From: Anaerolineae bacterium
Lineage (GTDB): Bacteria; Chloroflexota; Anaerolineae; UBA4142; SHND01
Assembly: GCA_021463195.1 (NCBI GenBank)
Contig: JAJTXZ010000001.1
Span: 62,001-126,000 of the forward strand
Reading direction: 5' to 3'
DNA length: 64,000 nucleotides
A program made the position numbers and the translations under genes. The notes under the pieces are model-generated. The model worked only from the letters and a program-made list of their open reading frames with translations. It made no database searches and was not told where the DNA came from. Positions 16,304 through 24,270 of this stretch are shown piece after piece (the first letter of the stretch is position 1; every line of letters starts with the position of its first letter).

Positions 16304-16930
16304 TGTTGCTTGATAGAACGTCAGCGCGCGCTCGAATTTGCCGGCGCGTTGCGGTTCAAGATGAATTTGTTTTTGCAGCGTCGCGATAAATTCCGCCAAT
16401 TCCTGTTCGGTCCCCGTTTTTTTCAATTCAACTTCCAATTCATAAAACGCGTGACGGCGCGCGCCCGCGCGAAATTCCACGCGGTCAACGCTCCATTCGC
16501 CGATAATTCGGCGTCCGTTTTTTAAAACGCGGACATGCCGCGTTTGCGAAATCGAAAATAATGGGCGCAAAGGCGCGTCGTTTATTTTTTGCGCGATGAG
16601 TTTGTAAATGCGCGCGGGCAAATTGGCGCGCGTCAAAATTTTAGGCACGCGTGTCAGAACGACAGGGACCTCGATTTCAGGGCGGCGATGCAGCGCGCCA
16701 TTTTTTTGGGTCGGCGCTTTGAGCGTGATAAAAGTTTTGCCATCGCTGCGAAACCGCACGCGTAATACATGACGCGTCGCGCGCAAGCCGCGCGCGGCTG
16801 AATCGAAAAATGTATCGCGCACTTGCAGCGCCTGTGGCGCCGTCAATGTAAAGGCGTCGCAGCGCGTCAACGAACGCAACCGCCGCGCGACGTTTGCGTC
16901 GGGAATGGTGAACTTGGCTTCAATTTCCAT
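16301..16930 (-). CDS. CYTH-domain protein (triphosphate tunnel metalloenzyme family)
   Basis: A 209-residue CYTH protein, a family of tunnel-fold enzymes acting on triphosphates (thiamine triphosphatase, adenylate cyclase class 2, tripolyphosphatase). The start MEIEAKF gives the defining ExExK motif at residues 2-6. Downstream are Arg/Lys/Glu-rich strands (VLRVRFRSDGKTFITLKAP, YELEVELKKTG). ATG 16930 was preferred over the frame start at 16963 because the family normally begins with ExExK at the very N-terminus. Substrate cannot be told from sequence. It lies 75 bp after the MoxR gene and may belong to its operon. Confidence 0.85.
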   Translation of the reverse strand: MEIEAKFTIPDANVARRLRSLTRCDAFTLTAPQALQVRDTFFDSAARGLRATRHVLRVRFRSDGKTFITLKAPTQKNGALHRRPEIEVPVVLTRVPKILTRANLPARIYKLIAQKINDAPLRPLFSISQTRHVRVLKNGRRIIGEWSVDRVEFRAGARRHAFYELEVELKKTGTEQELAEFIATLQKQIHLEPQRAGKFERALTFYQAT

Positions 16931-16969
16931 TTTACTTGCTGCGCTCAAAAGCGCGCGAGGCATTGGAAA

Positions 16970-17011
16970 GCATAAATCAAAAAGCGCAAATCAAAAAGCA
17001 TAAATTCAACG
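16970..17011. repeat. Three 14-bp A/T-rich tandem repeats
   Basis: GCATAAATCAAAAA (16970-16983), GCGCAAATCAAAAA (16984-16997) and a diverged third unit GCATAAATTCAACG (16998-17011) fill the gap between the CYTH and MoxR genes. Confidence 0.6.
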
Positions 17012-17953
17012 CGGCACATCCACTGACGCGAGCAGACGTTGAATAATCCCGTCCGGATTGAGACCTTCGATTTCGGCTTCGGGTTTGAGTAAAATGCGAT
17101 GGCGCAGCACGGGCAGCGCGATGCCTTTAACATCGTCGGGGACGATATAATTGCGCCCTTGCAGCGCCGCGTATGTTTTTGCCGCGAGCAGCATGGCGAT
17201 CGAAGCGCGCGGACTGGCGCCCAAGGCGAGGTCGGTCGCTTGGCGCGTCGCGTCGGACAATTTGGTGATGTATTGCAAGATGCCGTCTTCGACAGTCACG
17301 GCGCCGATTTCTTGACGCAGCTCGACCAGCGCGGCGGGCGTCAAAAGCGGCGTCATTCCGACTTCGGACAATTTGTGCGCGTCAAAGCCGCGATGATAGC
17401 GTCGCAAAATATCCGTCTCGGCGTCAGCAGACGGATAGCGCACAAGCGTCTTGAACAAAAAACGGTCGAGTTGGGCTTCTGGCAGCGGATACGTGCCTTC
17501 GTACTCTACCGGATTTTGCGTCGCCATCACTATAAAGGGTTCGGGCAAAATGGCGCTTTCGCCTTCGATTGTGACATGCCGCTCTTCCATCGCCTCGAGC
17601 AGCGCGGCTTGAGTTTTCGCGGGCGCGCGATTGATTTCGTCGGCGAGCAAAACATTCGTAAACACAGGTCCATGTTTCAAAAAGAATTTGCTCGAATTTA
17701 CGTCAAACACTTGCGTGCCAACGATATCGGACGGCATCAGGTCGGGCGTGAATTGCACGCGTTTGAAATCGGCGTTTACTAGATGCGCGAGCGTTTTGGC
17801 GGCGAGCGTTTTGGCCGTGCCGGGAACGCCTTCCAAAAGGATATGACCGCGCACGAACAGCGCGATCACCATTTGCAAGAAAATTTCATCTTGCCCAACG
17901 AGCGCTTTTTTCGATTCAGCCGCGAGGGCGTGGTAGGTTTGTTGAACATTCAT
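17006..17953 (-). CDS. MoxR-family AAA ATPase
   Basis: Cytoplasmic AAA+ chaperone-like ATPase of the MoxR group, which usually works with VWA or membrane partner proteins. The 315-residue protein shows Walker A GVPGTAKT (42-49), Walker B LLADEIN (102-108), sensor 1 [19 protein letters not shown] and an arginine-rich C-terminal lid ([12 protein letters not shown]). ATG 17953 is the family start ([22 protein letters not shown]). The neighbours upstream are a DUF4350, a DUF4129 and a GPDPase-like membrane protein, a common grouping. The usual DUF58 gene is missing. Confidence 0.95.
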   Translation of the reverse strand: MNVQQTYHALAAESKKALVGQDEIFLQMVIALFVRGHILLEGVPGTAKTLAAKTLAHLVNADFKRVQFTPDLMPSDIVGTQVFDVNSSKFFLKHGPVFTNVLLADEINRAPAKTQAALLEAMEERHVTIEGESAILPEPFIVMATQNPVEYEGTYPLPEAQLDRFLFKTLVRYPSADAETDILRRYHRGFDAHKLSEVGMTPLLTPAALVELRQEIGAVTVEDGILQYITKLSDATRQATDLALGASPRASIAMLLAAKTYAALQGRNYIVPDDVKGIALPVLRHRILLKPEAEIEGLNPDGIIQRLLASVDVPR

Positions 17954-18037
17954 GGTGATTGAAGATTAAATCGCGTTTTTTTGAACGGCATCATTTACGG
18001 CAAGACGGCGCGCTTGCGCGCCAAAAAATTCCGCCAA

Positions 18038-19204
18038 TTATTTTTTTTCGCGCGCGCCGAACGTCACCGCATGCTCGACGGTTTTGACCAAATCGGCTTC
18101 GGTAGTATCGGCGCGTCGTAAACGGTTGAGAATACGCGCGAGTTCCGCATGGTCAAGCTCGGGGCGCATCCGCGTGATGAGTTCGAGATAATGTTCATCC
18201 GACATATCAGGATTGAGGTGAAATGGCCGACCGAGTCGTCGCTTGAGCGCGTAGCGATAATGTTGCAACACCATGCCGCGTTTGTTCGCGCGTCGGAATA
18301 GATTCGCCATCGAAACGACATATTCGCTCGGCGTGCGGCGCGCCAATGTGCGCTGCACTGGCACGGTGCGCCCCAATCGCTGTCCGTTCAAAATCAGATA
18401 GCCGAATAGAACCAAGGCGGCAAACAGCAACCCCCAGCCCCACGGCGTATTGTAAAGCAGCGGCAGCGCCGAGTTCGCGTCATTGGATTGAAAACCGAGA
18501 TGATATTCGTCAAACGCAATCACGCCGCCGGGCGGCGCGTTCGCCAATAACGCGCGCGCGAATTTCGCGTTGTTTTCGTCGGCGAGATGGGCATTATCCA
18601 AAAGCGCCGGTTCGGACAAAATCCATATCGCGCCTTGGCCGCGCGCGAGCCGCAATAATATCGGTTGGGCGGCAGTCATATAAGGCGCAATGTCATTGCG
18701 GCGCGTTTCTAAACCGCTTGACGCGCTGCCGTCCAGCGCGCCAAGCGCCGCATCGGCGAGCGGCTGACCGAGCGTCAAGGTGGCGCCGTTATGATCTAAC
18801 GACGCGGTTTGAATTTCGAGCGCGCGCAGCAATCCATTATTTACGAGGCCGCCGCGGTCGGCGATGACGAGAACGTTGCCGCGTTCAACCCAGCGCAATA
18901 TATAACGCGTTTCGTCTTGATTGATTATTTCGCGTGGCGAAAATAAAAACAACAAGCGCGTGTCGTCACTGACGCGGAACGTGGTATTTTCAATGCGCTG
19001 CGCGCGATAACCCAACGCATTTGCCCATTCGTGCAGCGCGAGCGCGCCATTCGCCCGCGCCGAGTGCGATGAATAAGGCGTATATACTTGGTCCGCCTGT
19101 TCGAGCTGCGCCTGACGCAAGGCGATGAACGCGGCAAAGCTCGCGACCAACAGCAAAAATAGCGCCAGAACGAACGCCTCGCGCGACGGTCGCAAGCGTT
19201 TCAT
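18038..19204 (-). CDS. DUF4350-domain membrane protein
   Basis: Function unknown; DUF4350 proteins travel with MoxR and DUF4129 genes. The 388-residue protein has an N-terminal membrane helix (about 10-30), an extracytoplasmic domain with the DUF4350 hallmark of pseudo-glutaminase-like sheets (YSSHSARANGALALHEWA, NVLVIADRGGLVNNGLL, FDEYHLGF), a second helix (about 255-275) and a cytoplasmic tail of about 110 residues. The start overlaps the preceding DUF4129 gene by ATGA (19201-19204). A membrane complex with the MoxR ATPase is inferred from context only. Confidence 0.85.
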   Translation of the reverse strand: MKRLRPSREAFVLALFLLLVASFAAFIALRQAQLEQADQVYTPYSSHSARANGALALHEWANALGYRAQRIENTTFRVSDDTRLLFLFSPREIINQDETRYILRWVERGNVLVIADRGGLVNNGLLRALEIQTASLDHNGATLTLGQPLADAALGALDGSASSGLETRRNDIAPYMTAAQPILLRLARGQGAIWILSEPALLDNAHLADENNAKFARALLANAPPGGVIAFDEYHLGFQSNDANSALPLLYNTPWGWGLLFAALVLFGYLILNGQRLGRTVPVQRTLARRTPSEYVVSMANLFRRANKRGMVLQHYRYALKRRLGRPFHLNPDMSDEHYLELITRMRPELDHAELARILNRLRRADTTEADLVKTVEHAVTFGAREKK

Positions 19205-20136
19205 AACTCTTTGACCTGTTCCACGCGCGCGCGGTACGCGTCAAATTCTGTTGGCGTGACCGGTTCAAAGCCGTACCATGCGCGATCAAATATTTCCACA
19301 ATCGGCGCGAGCGCGGCAGTGACGCGCGCGTCATTGGACGCTTGCGCCAAGTATTCGCGATTGGTGAGCGTGGGATCATACTTGATTTTGCCGCGTTGGT
19401 CGAGGAGCAGCAGCGTCGCCAAATACAGTTGTCGCACCGCGCTGCGATAATCGCCTTGATTCACAAATTGCTGCGCGCTGTGAAACGCTTCGTTTGGCGT
19501 GCGCGTCGCGCGTGCTTTGGAGAATATTGCCAGCGCCTCTTCTTGGACCAGGTTGCGCCGCAAGCCGCGAATGAAATACCACACTACGCCGATGACTAGC
19601 ACAACGCCAAACAAAATAATCACATCTCGCACGTCAAAGACGCCGCGCGTCAAGTTATCCACGCCCCGGTCAAAAACGCGCGCGATGCGCTGGAGAATTT
19701 CTTGCAACCACGTAGGCAGCGCGCTCGGCTCGGACGCGAATGGCGGATGCTGGAGAATATTTTGCAGCGCGGCGAGGTCGTTCGCCGCAATCGGCGCGAG
19801 CGGCTGCGTTAACGCATCGCGCAGCGCGACGAGACGCGTTTGCGCGACGGACGTTTTGTCGGGATCGCGTATCAGCGCGACGAGTTCGGTATTGTCAATC
19901 GCGGCTTGCGCGCCCGAAGGCAGCGTGACGGCGTGAATCGGTTCGAGCGCGGCGGCGGCTTGATTCAATAATGGCGCGCGCGCGTTGACAGCTTGCGCGC
20001 GCGCTTGGGTCACGTGGTCAAGCGCTTGCGCGACTGCGGCGCGATACGCGTCAAACGAAATCGGATTGTCCGCCGATACCGTTGGCGCCAAGCCGCTTGC
20101 CAAAACCAAAACGAAAAACGCGACGAGATATTTCAT
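19201..20136 (-). CDS. DUF4129-domain membrane protein
   Basis: Function unknown. The 311-residue protein has a signal peptide or first helix (about 3-22), an extracytoplasmic alpha-helical region, a second helix (about 172-192, VIILFGVVLVIGVVWYFI) and a cytoplasmic C-terminal DUF4129 region (FVNQGDYRSAVRQLYLATLL and ILDQRGKIKYDPTLTNREYL-like residues). It overlaps genes on both sides by 4 bp, so GPDPase-like, DUF4129 and DUF4350 proteins are translated as a coupled set. Confidence 0.85.
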   Translation of the reverse strand: MKYLVAFFVLVLASGLAPTVSADNPISFDAYRAAVAQALDHVTQARAQAVNARAPLLNQAAAALEPIHAVTLPSGAQAAIDNTELVALIRDPDKTSVAQTRLVALRDALTQPLAPIAANDLAALQNILQHPPFASEPSALPTWLQEILQRIARVFDRGVDNLTRGVFDVRDVIILFGVVLVIGVVWYFIRGLRRNLVQEEALAIFSKARATRTPNEAFHSAQQFVNQGDYRSAVRQLYLATLLLLDQRGKIKYDPTLTNREYLAQASNDARVTAALAPIVEIFDRAWYGFEPVTPTEFDAYRARVEQVKEL

Positions 20137-21200
20137 TTTGGCGAATAATCATCGCGCGAATACAACGGCGGCAAATCGAGCGCCGACGCGTCGGAGCTTG
20201 GAGGCGGCGCCGTTGGCGTTTCAGGCGCTGCGGTAGAGATGGGCGCAAACGGCGCGTCGGGCAGGCGCTGCATTTGCATTTGCAAATCAAAACCTTCCTT
20301 GCGAACGCGCAGATCATAGTACAAAATCGTGAGGACGCTGAATTGCAGCGGAGTTACAAGAATGTTGACAAGTTGCAACGAAACGCTAACGAATGCGGCA
20401 ATCAAAATGGGCGATTGGAGCGCCATCGCTAGCGTAAGCGCGAGCAAATAAAATCCCAAATTCAAGCCGAGGACCAGCAGCGTCAGCGCCGCCAACACAA
20501 ATAGAATGCGCCAAAACGAACCTTTGCCCAGTTTCCAACTGCGACCCAAACCGCCCGTGCTATTATAGTTTTCCAATACGATGGCTTGAACAAAAAAAGC
20601 CCAGCGTACGCTAAAAAAAACGCCGACACTCAACATCGGCAAGAGCAAACAACAGAACATGAGCGAAAACAGTCCAAATGCGGCGGAAGACTCGCTGTCC
20701 AGCGTCGAACCCAATGCGCCGATGCCAAGAAACGGGACGACCCACAAGCTGCACAAGGCGCCAAACAGAGCTACAAAAACAAGAGTTAACAATACGGTCG
20801 CGATGAGCAGCGCAAGCCAATGTTGGACCGCGCGCCCATACGCTTGTCGCACAGTGATGGCGCGTCCCAGAAATTTTTCCGAGACGAATGCCGTTAGCGC
20901 GCCGCTTTGAAATATTGCCGCAAACACATAGAGCAACATGAACAAAAAACCAACTAATTGTCCCGCCAGCGCCAAACTCGTATTCAATTCGCTGGGCGAA
21001 ATAGGCGACGCGTTCCGCGCAAAACCAAGCAAAAAGGGATTGGTCAATAGCGTGAGGACGAATTGAATCGCCGTATAAGGCAAACTAATGATTGCGACGA
21101 TGAGGACGAGCGGCGCAAAATTACGGCGATAGATGCGAATCGCGTGGTCGAGAATATCGCCTACGCTCAGTGGGCGCAAAAGGGGTGTGTCAGCAGACAT
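20133..21200 (-). CDS. Polytopic membrane protein similar to glycerophosphodiester phosphodiesterase membrane domains
   Basis: A 355-residue membrane protein with about six hydrophobic segments. It opens with LRPLSVGDILDHAIRIYRRN, the characteristic start of the GPDPase membrane-domain-like family of Chloroflexota and Actinobacteria, and ends in a Pro-rich cytoplasmic tail. No phosphodiesterase catalytic domain is attached, so no enzymatic role is claimed. First gene of the coupled trio leading to MoxR. Confidence 0.75.
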   Translation of the reverse strand: MSADTPLLRPLSVGDILDHAIRIYRRNFAPLVLIVAIISLPYTAIQFVLTLLTNPFLLGFARNASPISPSELNTSLALAGQLVGFLFMLLYVFAAIFQSGALTAFVSEKFLGRAITVRQAYGRAVQHWLALLIATVLLTLVFVALFGALCSLWVVPFLGIGALGSTLDSESSAAFGLFSLMFCCLLLPMLSVGVFFSVRWAFFVQAIVLENYNSTGGLGRSWKLGKGSFWRILFVLAALTLLVLGLNLGFYLLALTLAMALQSPILIAAFVSVSLQLVNILVTPLQFSVLTILYYDLRVRKEGFDLQMQMQRLPDAPFAPISTAAPETPTAPPPSSDASALDLPPLYSRDDYSPK

Positions 21201-21204
21201 GGAT

Positions 21205-21828
21205 TTAATTCCTGAACCATATACGGCGCGGCTTGGCGCGCAATTTTTCCGCGCGAATAATCGCTACAATATCGTCCACCGTTTCATCCAGCTGATTTTC
21301 CGAATTGTTCAGGCAATAATCAAAAAACGCGCGCGCCTGTATTTCACGCGCGGCGGTGCCTAGACGACGCTGCAGCGCCTCTTCGGTTTCGGTTCCACGC
21401 GCGCGCAAACGCGCTTCCAATTCAGATAGCGAAGCGGTCAAGAAAATAAAAATGGCGTTTTCCACGCGCGCGTGCAGCGTCGTCGCGCCCTGCACATCAA
21501 TTCGCATAAGCACGTCTTGACCTTGCGCGAGCGCGTGTTCAATATCGCTGCGCGCGTTGCCGTACCAGTTTCCATATACGTTCGCGTGTTCCAAAAAGTC
21601 GCCGCGCGTGAGCCGCGCCTGAAATTCGTCCGGCGTGACAAAATAATAATCCACGCCCTCCACTTCGGTCGGGCGACGCGGGCGCGTGGTGGTGGTGACC
21701 AGAAAATGAAACGGCGCGCCGCGCGCTTGCATTCGTTTTAGCGTCGCGTCCTTGCCCACGCCGCTGGGGCCCGAAATAATTACGAGCAACGGCGAGGGCG
21801 TCGCGGCTGCGTCGGCGCAATCATTCAC
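21205..21828 (-). CDS. gmk: Guanylate kinase
   Basis: Phosphorylates GMP to GDP with ATP. The P-loop GPSGVGKD is at residues 20-27 and the GMP-binding core follows (TTTTRPRRPTEVEGVDYYF, FLEHANVYGNWYG). No suitable ATG exists: the frame begins with GTG at 21828, overlapping the stop of the sugar dehydrogenase gene (GTGA), which gives 207 residues, the normal length. A longer open frame to 21930 lies within the dehydrogenase gene and is not credible. The residue after the P-loop Lys is Asp rather than the common Ser/Thr, a minor variation. Confidence 0.93.
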   Translation of the reverse strand: MNDCADAAATPSPLLVIISGPSGVGKDATLKRMQARGAPFHFLVTTTTRPRRPTEVEGVDYYFVTPDEFQARLTRGDFLEHANVYGNWYGNARSDIEHALAQGQDVLMRIDVQGATTLHARVENAIFIFLTASLSELEARLRARGTETEEALQRRLGTAAREIQARAFFDYCLNNSENQLDETVDDIVAIIRAEKLRAKPRRIWFRN

Positions 21829-23210
21829 GCGGCATTCGCTCCTGTCGCGTTCGGCGCGGGCGCGCCGAGGCGATATACGCGCGCGCTGCCCGCCAGCGCG
21901 CGCGTGACATTGGTCGTATCCACTATGCATTTGGCATTTGCCAGCGCCAGCGCGTAATCAATCTGGCGATGTCCCGTGATAATGACGCATACATCCGCCG
22001 CGCGCACATTCGCCGGCGTGAACGCGACATTTTGCAGCGTCGCGTGCGGACGATAAAAAACGCTGTCGCCGATATGAAATTCCGGCACATAGGGGTCGTG
22101 ATAGGAAACGCGCGCGCCGCGTTCGATGAGCAATTCAATTACGCGTTCGGCGGGCGAATTGCGCGCGTCGTCAATGTCGCGCTTGAACGCGACGCCCAAA
22201 ATAAAAACATTCGCGCCGGTCAGCGCTTTGCCGCTGTGATTCACCGCGTCGGCGATGAGGTTGACCACATGGAACGGCATGGATTGATTCACTTCGGCGG
22301 CGAGTTCAATGAACTTTGTATAAAAATCAAATTCACGCGCTTTCCACGAAAGATAATACGGGTCCACCGGAATGCAGTGTCCGCCGACGCCCGCGCCGGG
22401 ATAAAATGGCATAAAACCGAACGGTTTGGTTTTTGCCGCGTCAATCACTTCCCAAATATCAATATCCATCCGTTCGCACAACAGCGCGAGTTCGTTGACC
22501 AGCGCAATGTTGACGCTGCGAAAAATATTTTCGAGCAGTTTTGTCATTTCCGCCGCGCGCGGCGACGAGACCAAATGCACATTGTTGGTGAGCGCGGACA
22601 GCAGCGCGCGCGCCAGTTCGGTGGATTCGGGCGTCAGACCGCCCAACACTTTGGGCATGTTGCGCGCGGACCATTCTTTATTGCCGGGGTCAATGCGTTC
22701 GGGCGAAAAGGCGAGATAAAAATCCACGCCCGCTTTTAAACCGCCCGTTTCCAAAATCGGCAAAACAAATTCTTCGGTCGTGCCGGGGTACGTGGTGCTT
22801 TGCAAAATCACCATTTGCCCGCGCCGCAAATGCCGCGCGATCGTTTGACTCGCGTTTTTCACCGGACCCAAATCGGGCGCCTTCATGCGGTCGAACGGCG
22901 TCGGCACGCAAATAAAAATCACGTCCGCATCGTCCAAGACCGCTTCGTCGGTGGACGCGCGCAGACGCCCGTCTGCGATCAACACGCGCGTCAATTCCGA
23001 TGCGACATCGGGAATATACGAAACGCCGCGATTGAGCGTCTCGACTTTGCGCGCGTCAAGGTCATAGCCGATAGTTTGAAAACCGGTTTCGGCGAACGCG
23101 ACGGCGAGGGGCAATCCGACATAGCCGATGCCAATCACCGTAATTTTGGCGCGTCGCGTATGAACTTTTTCGGCGAGGACAGCGCCTAGCGATTCAAGCA
23201 AAGAGGGCAT
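21825..23210 (-). CDS. Nucleotide sugar dehydrogenase, probably UDP-GlcNAc (WbpA-like) or UDP-glucose 6-dehydrogenase
   Basis: NAD-dependent four-electron oxidation of a UDP-sugar to the uronic acid for surface polysaccharide. The 461-residue protein has a Rossmann motif VIGIGYVGLPLA near the N-terminus, the FSPERIDPG motif and catalytic Cys279 in GGHCIPVDPYYL. GHCIPVDPYYL is more typical of the UDP-N-acetylhexosamine (WbpA/WecC) branch, and a WbpD-like acetyltransferase lies in the same operon, so UDP-GlcNAc is the favoured substrate. ATG 23210 (MPSLLESLG) was chosen over the frame start at 23264. gmk overlaps its end. Confidence 0.9.
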   Translation of the reverse strand: MPSLLESLGAVLAEKVHTRRAKITVIGIGYVGLPLAVAFAETGFQTIGYDLDARKVETLNRGVSYIPDVASELTRVLIADGRLRASTDEAVLDDADVIFICVPTPFDRMKAPDLGPVKNASQTIARHLRRGQMVILQSTTYPGTTEEFVLPILETGGLKAGVDFYLAFSPERIDPGNKEWSARNMPKVLGGLTPESTELARALLSALTNNVHLVSSPRAAEMTKLLENIFRSVNIALVNELALLCERMDIDIWEVIDAAKTKPFGFMPFYPGAGVGGHCIPVDPYYLSWKAREFDFYTKFIELAAEVNQSMPFHVVNLIADAVNHSGKALTGANVFILGVAFKRDIDDARNSPAERVIELLIERGARVSYHDPYVPEFHIGDSVFYRPHATLQNVAFTPANVRAADVCVIITGHRQIDYALALANAKCIVDTTNVTRALAGSARVYRLGAPAPNATGANAA

Positions 23211-23269
23211 AAAGATTGGCGTTGCGCTATTCACTAAAAACAAAAATTGACGCTGACCGCGCAATATTT

Positions 23270-24268
23270 TTAATGAACGCGCTGACGTTCAAAATACAAG
23301 ATGATGAATGCGCCCGCGATGAACGTAACGGCAAAGAGCGCGTAAGCGGCGGACGGCGATAAGAATTGAATTGTAAAACCGAGCGCGCCGACGATGCCGC
23401 ACAACACATAAATCGTTAGCACCGCGCGCCGCTGCGTCATGCCCAAGCGGACGAGGCGATGCGAAAGATGGTCTTGGCCCGCGGTCGTCCACGGATTCAC
23501 GCGCCGCCGCAAACGCGATACCGTCACCAGCGTTATATCCAACACGGGAACGCCGAGCGTCAGGATTGGAATCATCCATGTCACCGCGTCGGGTTGACCG
23601 GGGAAACGCAATTTGACGCCGACGGCGGCGAGCATCAAGCCCAAAAATAGACTGCCCGCGTCGCCCATGAAAATTCGGGCGGGATTGAAATTATACACCA
23701 AGAAACCAAGCGACGCGCCCATTAACGCCGCCGCAAAGGGCGCGACCAGATATTGACCGTTCTGCAAACTGAGAATTAAAAACCATGCCGACGCAATCGC
23801 CGCGACGCCGCTTGACAAGCCGTCCATATTGTCCAAAAAATTTACGGCGTTGGTGATGCCCAAGACCCACGCGACGGTAATAAAAATATTCAAACTTGGC
23901 TCGCGTAAAAATTCGACTTGTACGCCAGTCAGCAACAGGATCGCCACCGCAAAAAGTTGACCGCCGAGCTTGACTATCGGTCGCAGCGCGTGCCAGTCAT
24001 CCCAAATGCCGAGCAGCGCCATCCAGGTCGCGCTCAATAAAATCCCAATGACTTGGGTCACATAAAATGGATTGCTAAAAAAGATTAGCGCGCTAACGAA
24101 TGCGACATAAATAGCAACGCCGCCGAGCAGCGGCACCGGCGACGTATGCGCTTTGCGCGACGCGGGCTGGTCAAAAAAGCCGAATGCAATCGCGACGCGT
24201 CGCGCCAACGGCGTCACGCCGAGCGCGAGGGCTAGCGCGGCGAAAAATATAAATGCGGCAGTTGACAC
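23270..24268 (-). CDS. wecA: Undecaprenyl-phosphate N-acetylhexosamine-1-phosphate transferase (WecA/TagO type)
   Basis: Starts lipid-linked glycan synthesis by moving a sugar-1-phosphate onto undecaprenyl phosphate. The 332-residue polytopic protein has the MraY/WecA motifs: PASRKAHTSPVPLLGG, GIWDDW, NFLDNMDGLSSG, IFMGDAGSLFLG and the basic RLRRRVNPWTTAGQDHLSHRL loop split here around residue 270. The start is GTG 24268 preceded by GAGG; the ligase gene stops 2 bp before it. It is the initiating enzyme of the long glycan operon. Confidence 0.92.
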   Translation of the reverse strand: MSTAAFIFFAALALALGVTPLARRVAIAFGFFDQPASRKAHTSPVPLLGGVAIYVAFVSALIFFSNPFYVTQVIGILLSATWMALLGIWDDWHALRPIVKLGGQLFAVAILLLTGVQVEFLREPSLNIFITVAWVLGITNAVNFLDNMDGLSSGVAAIASAWFLILSLQNGQYLVAPFAAALMGASLGFLVYNFNPARIFMGDAGSLFLGLMLAAVGVKLRFPGQPDAVTWMIPILTLGVPVLDITLVTVSRLRRRVNPWTTAGQDHLSHRLVRLGMTQRRAVLTIYVLCGIVGALGFTIQFLSPSAAYALFAVTFIAGAFIILYFERQRVH

Positions 24269-24270
24269 CT

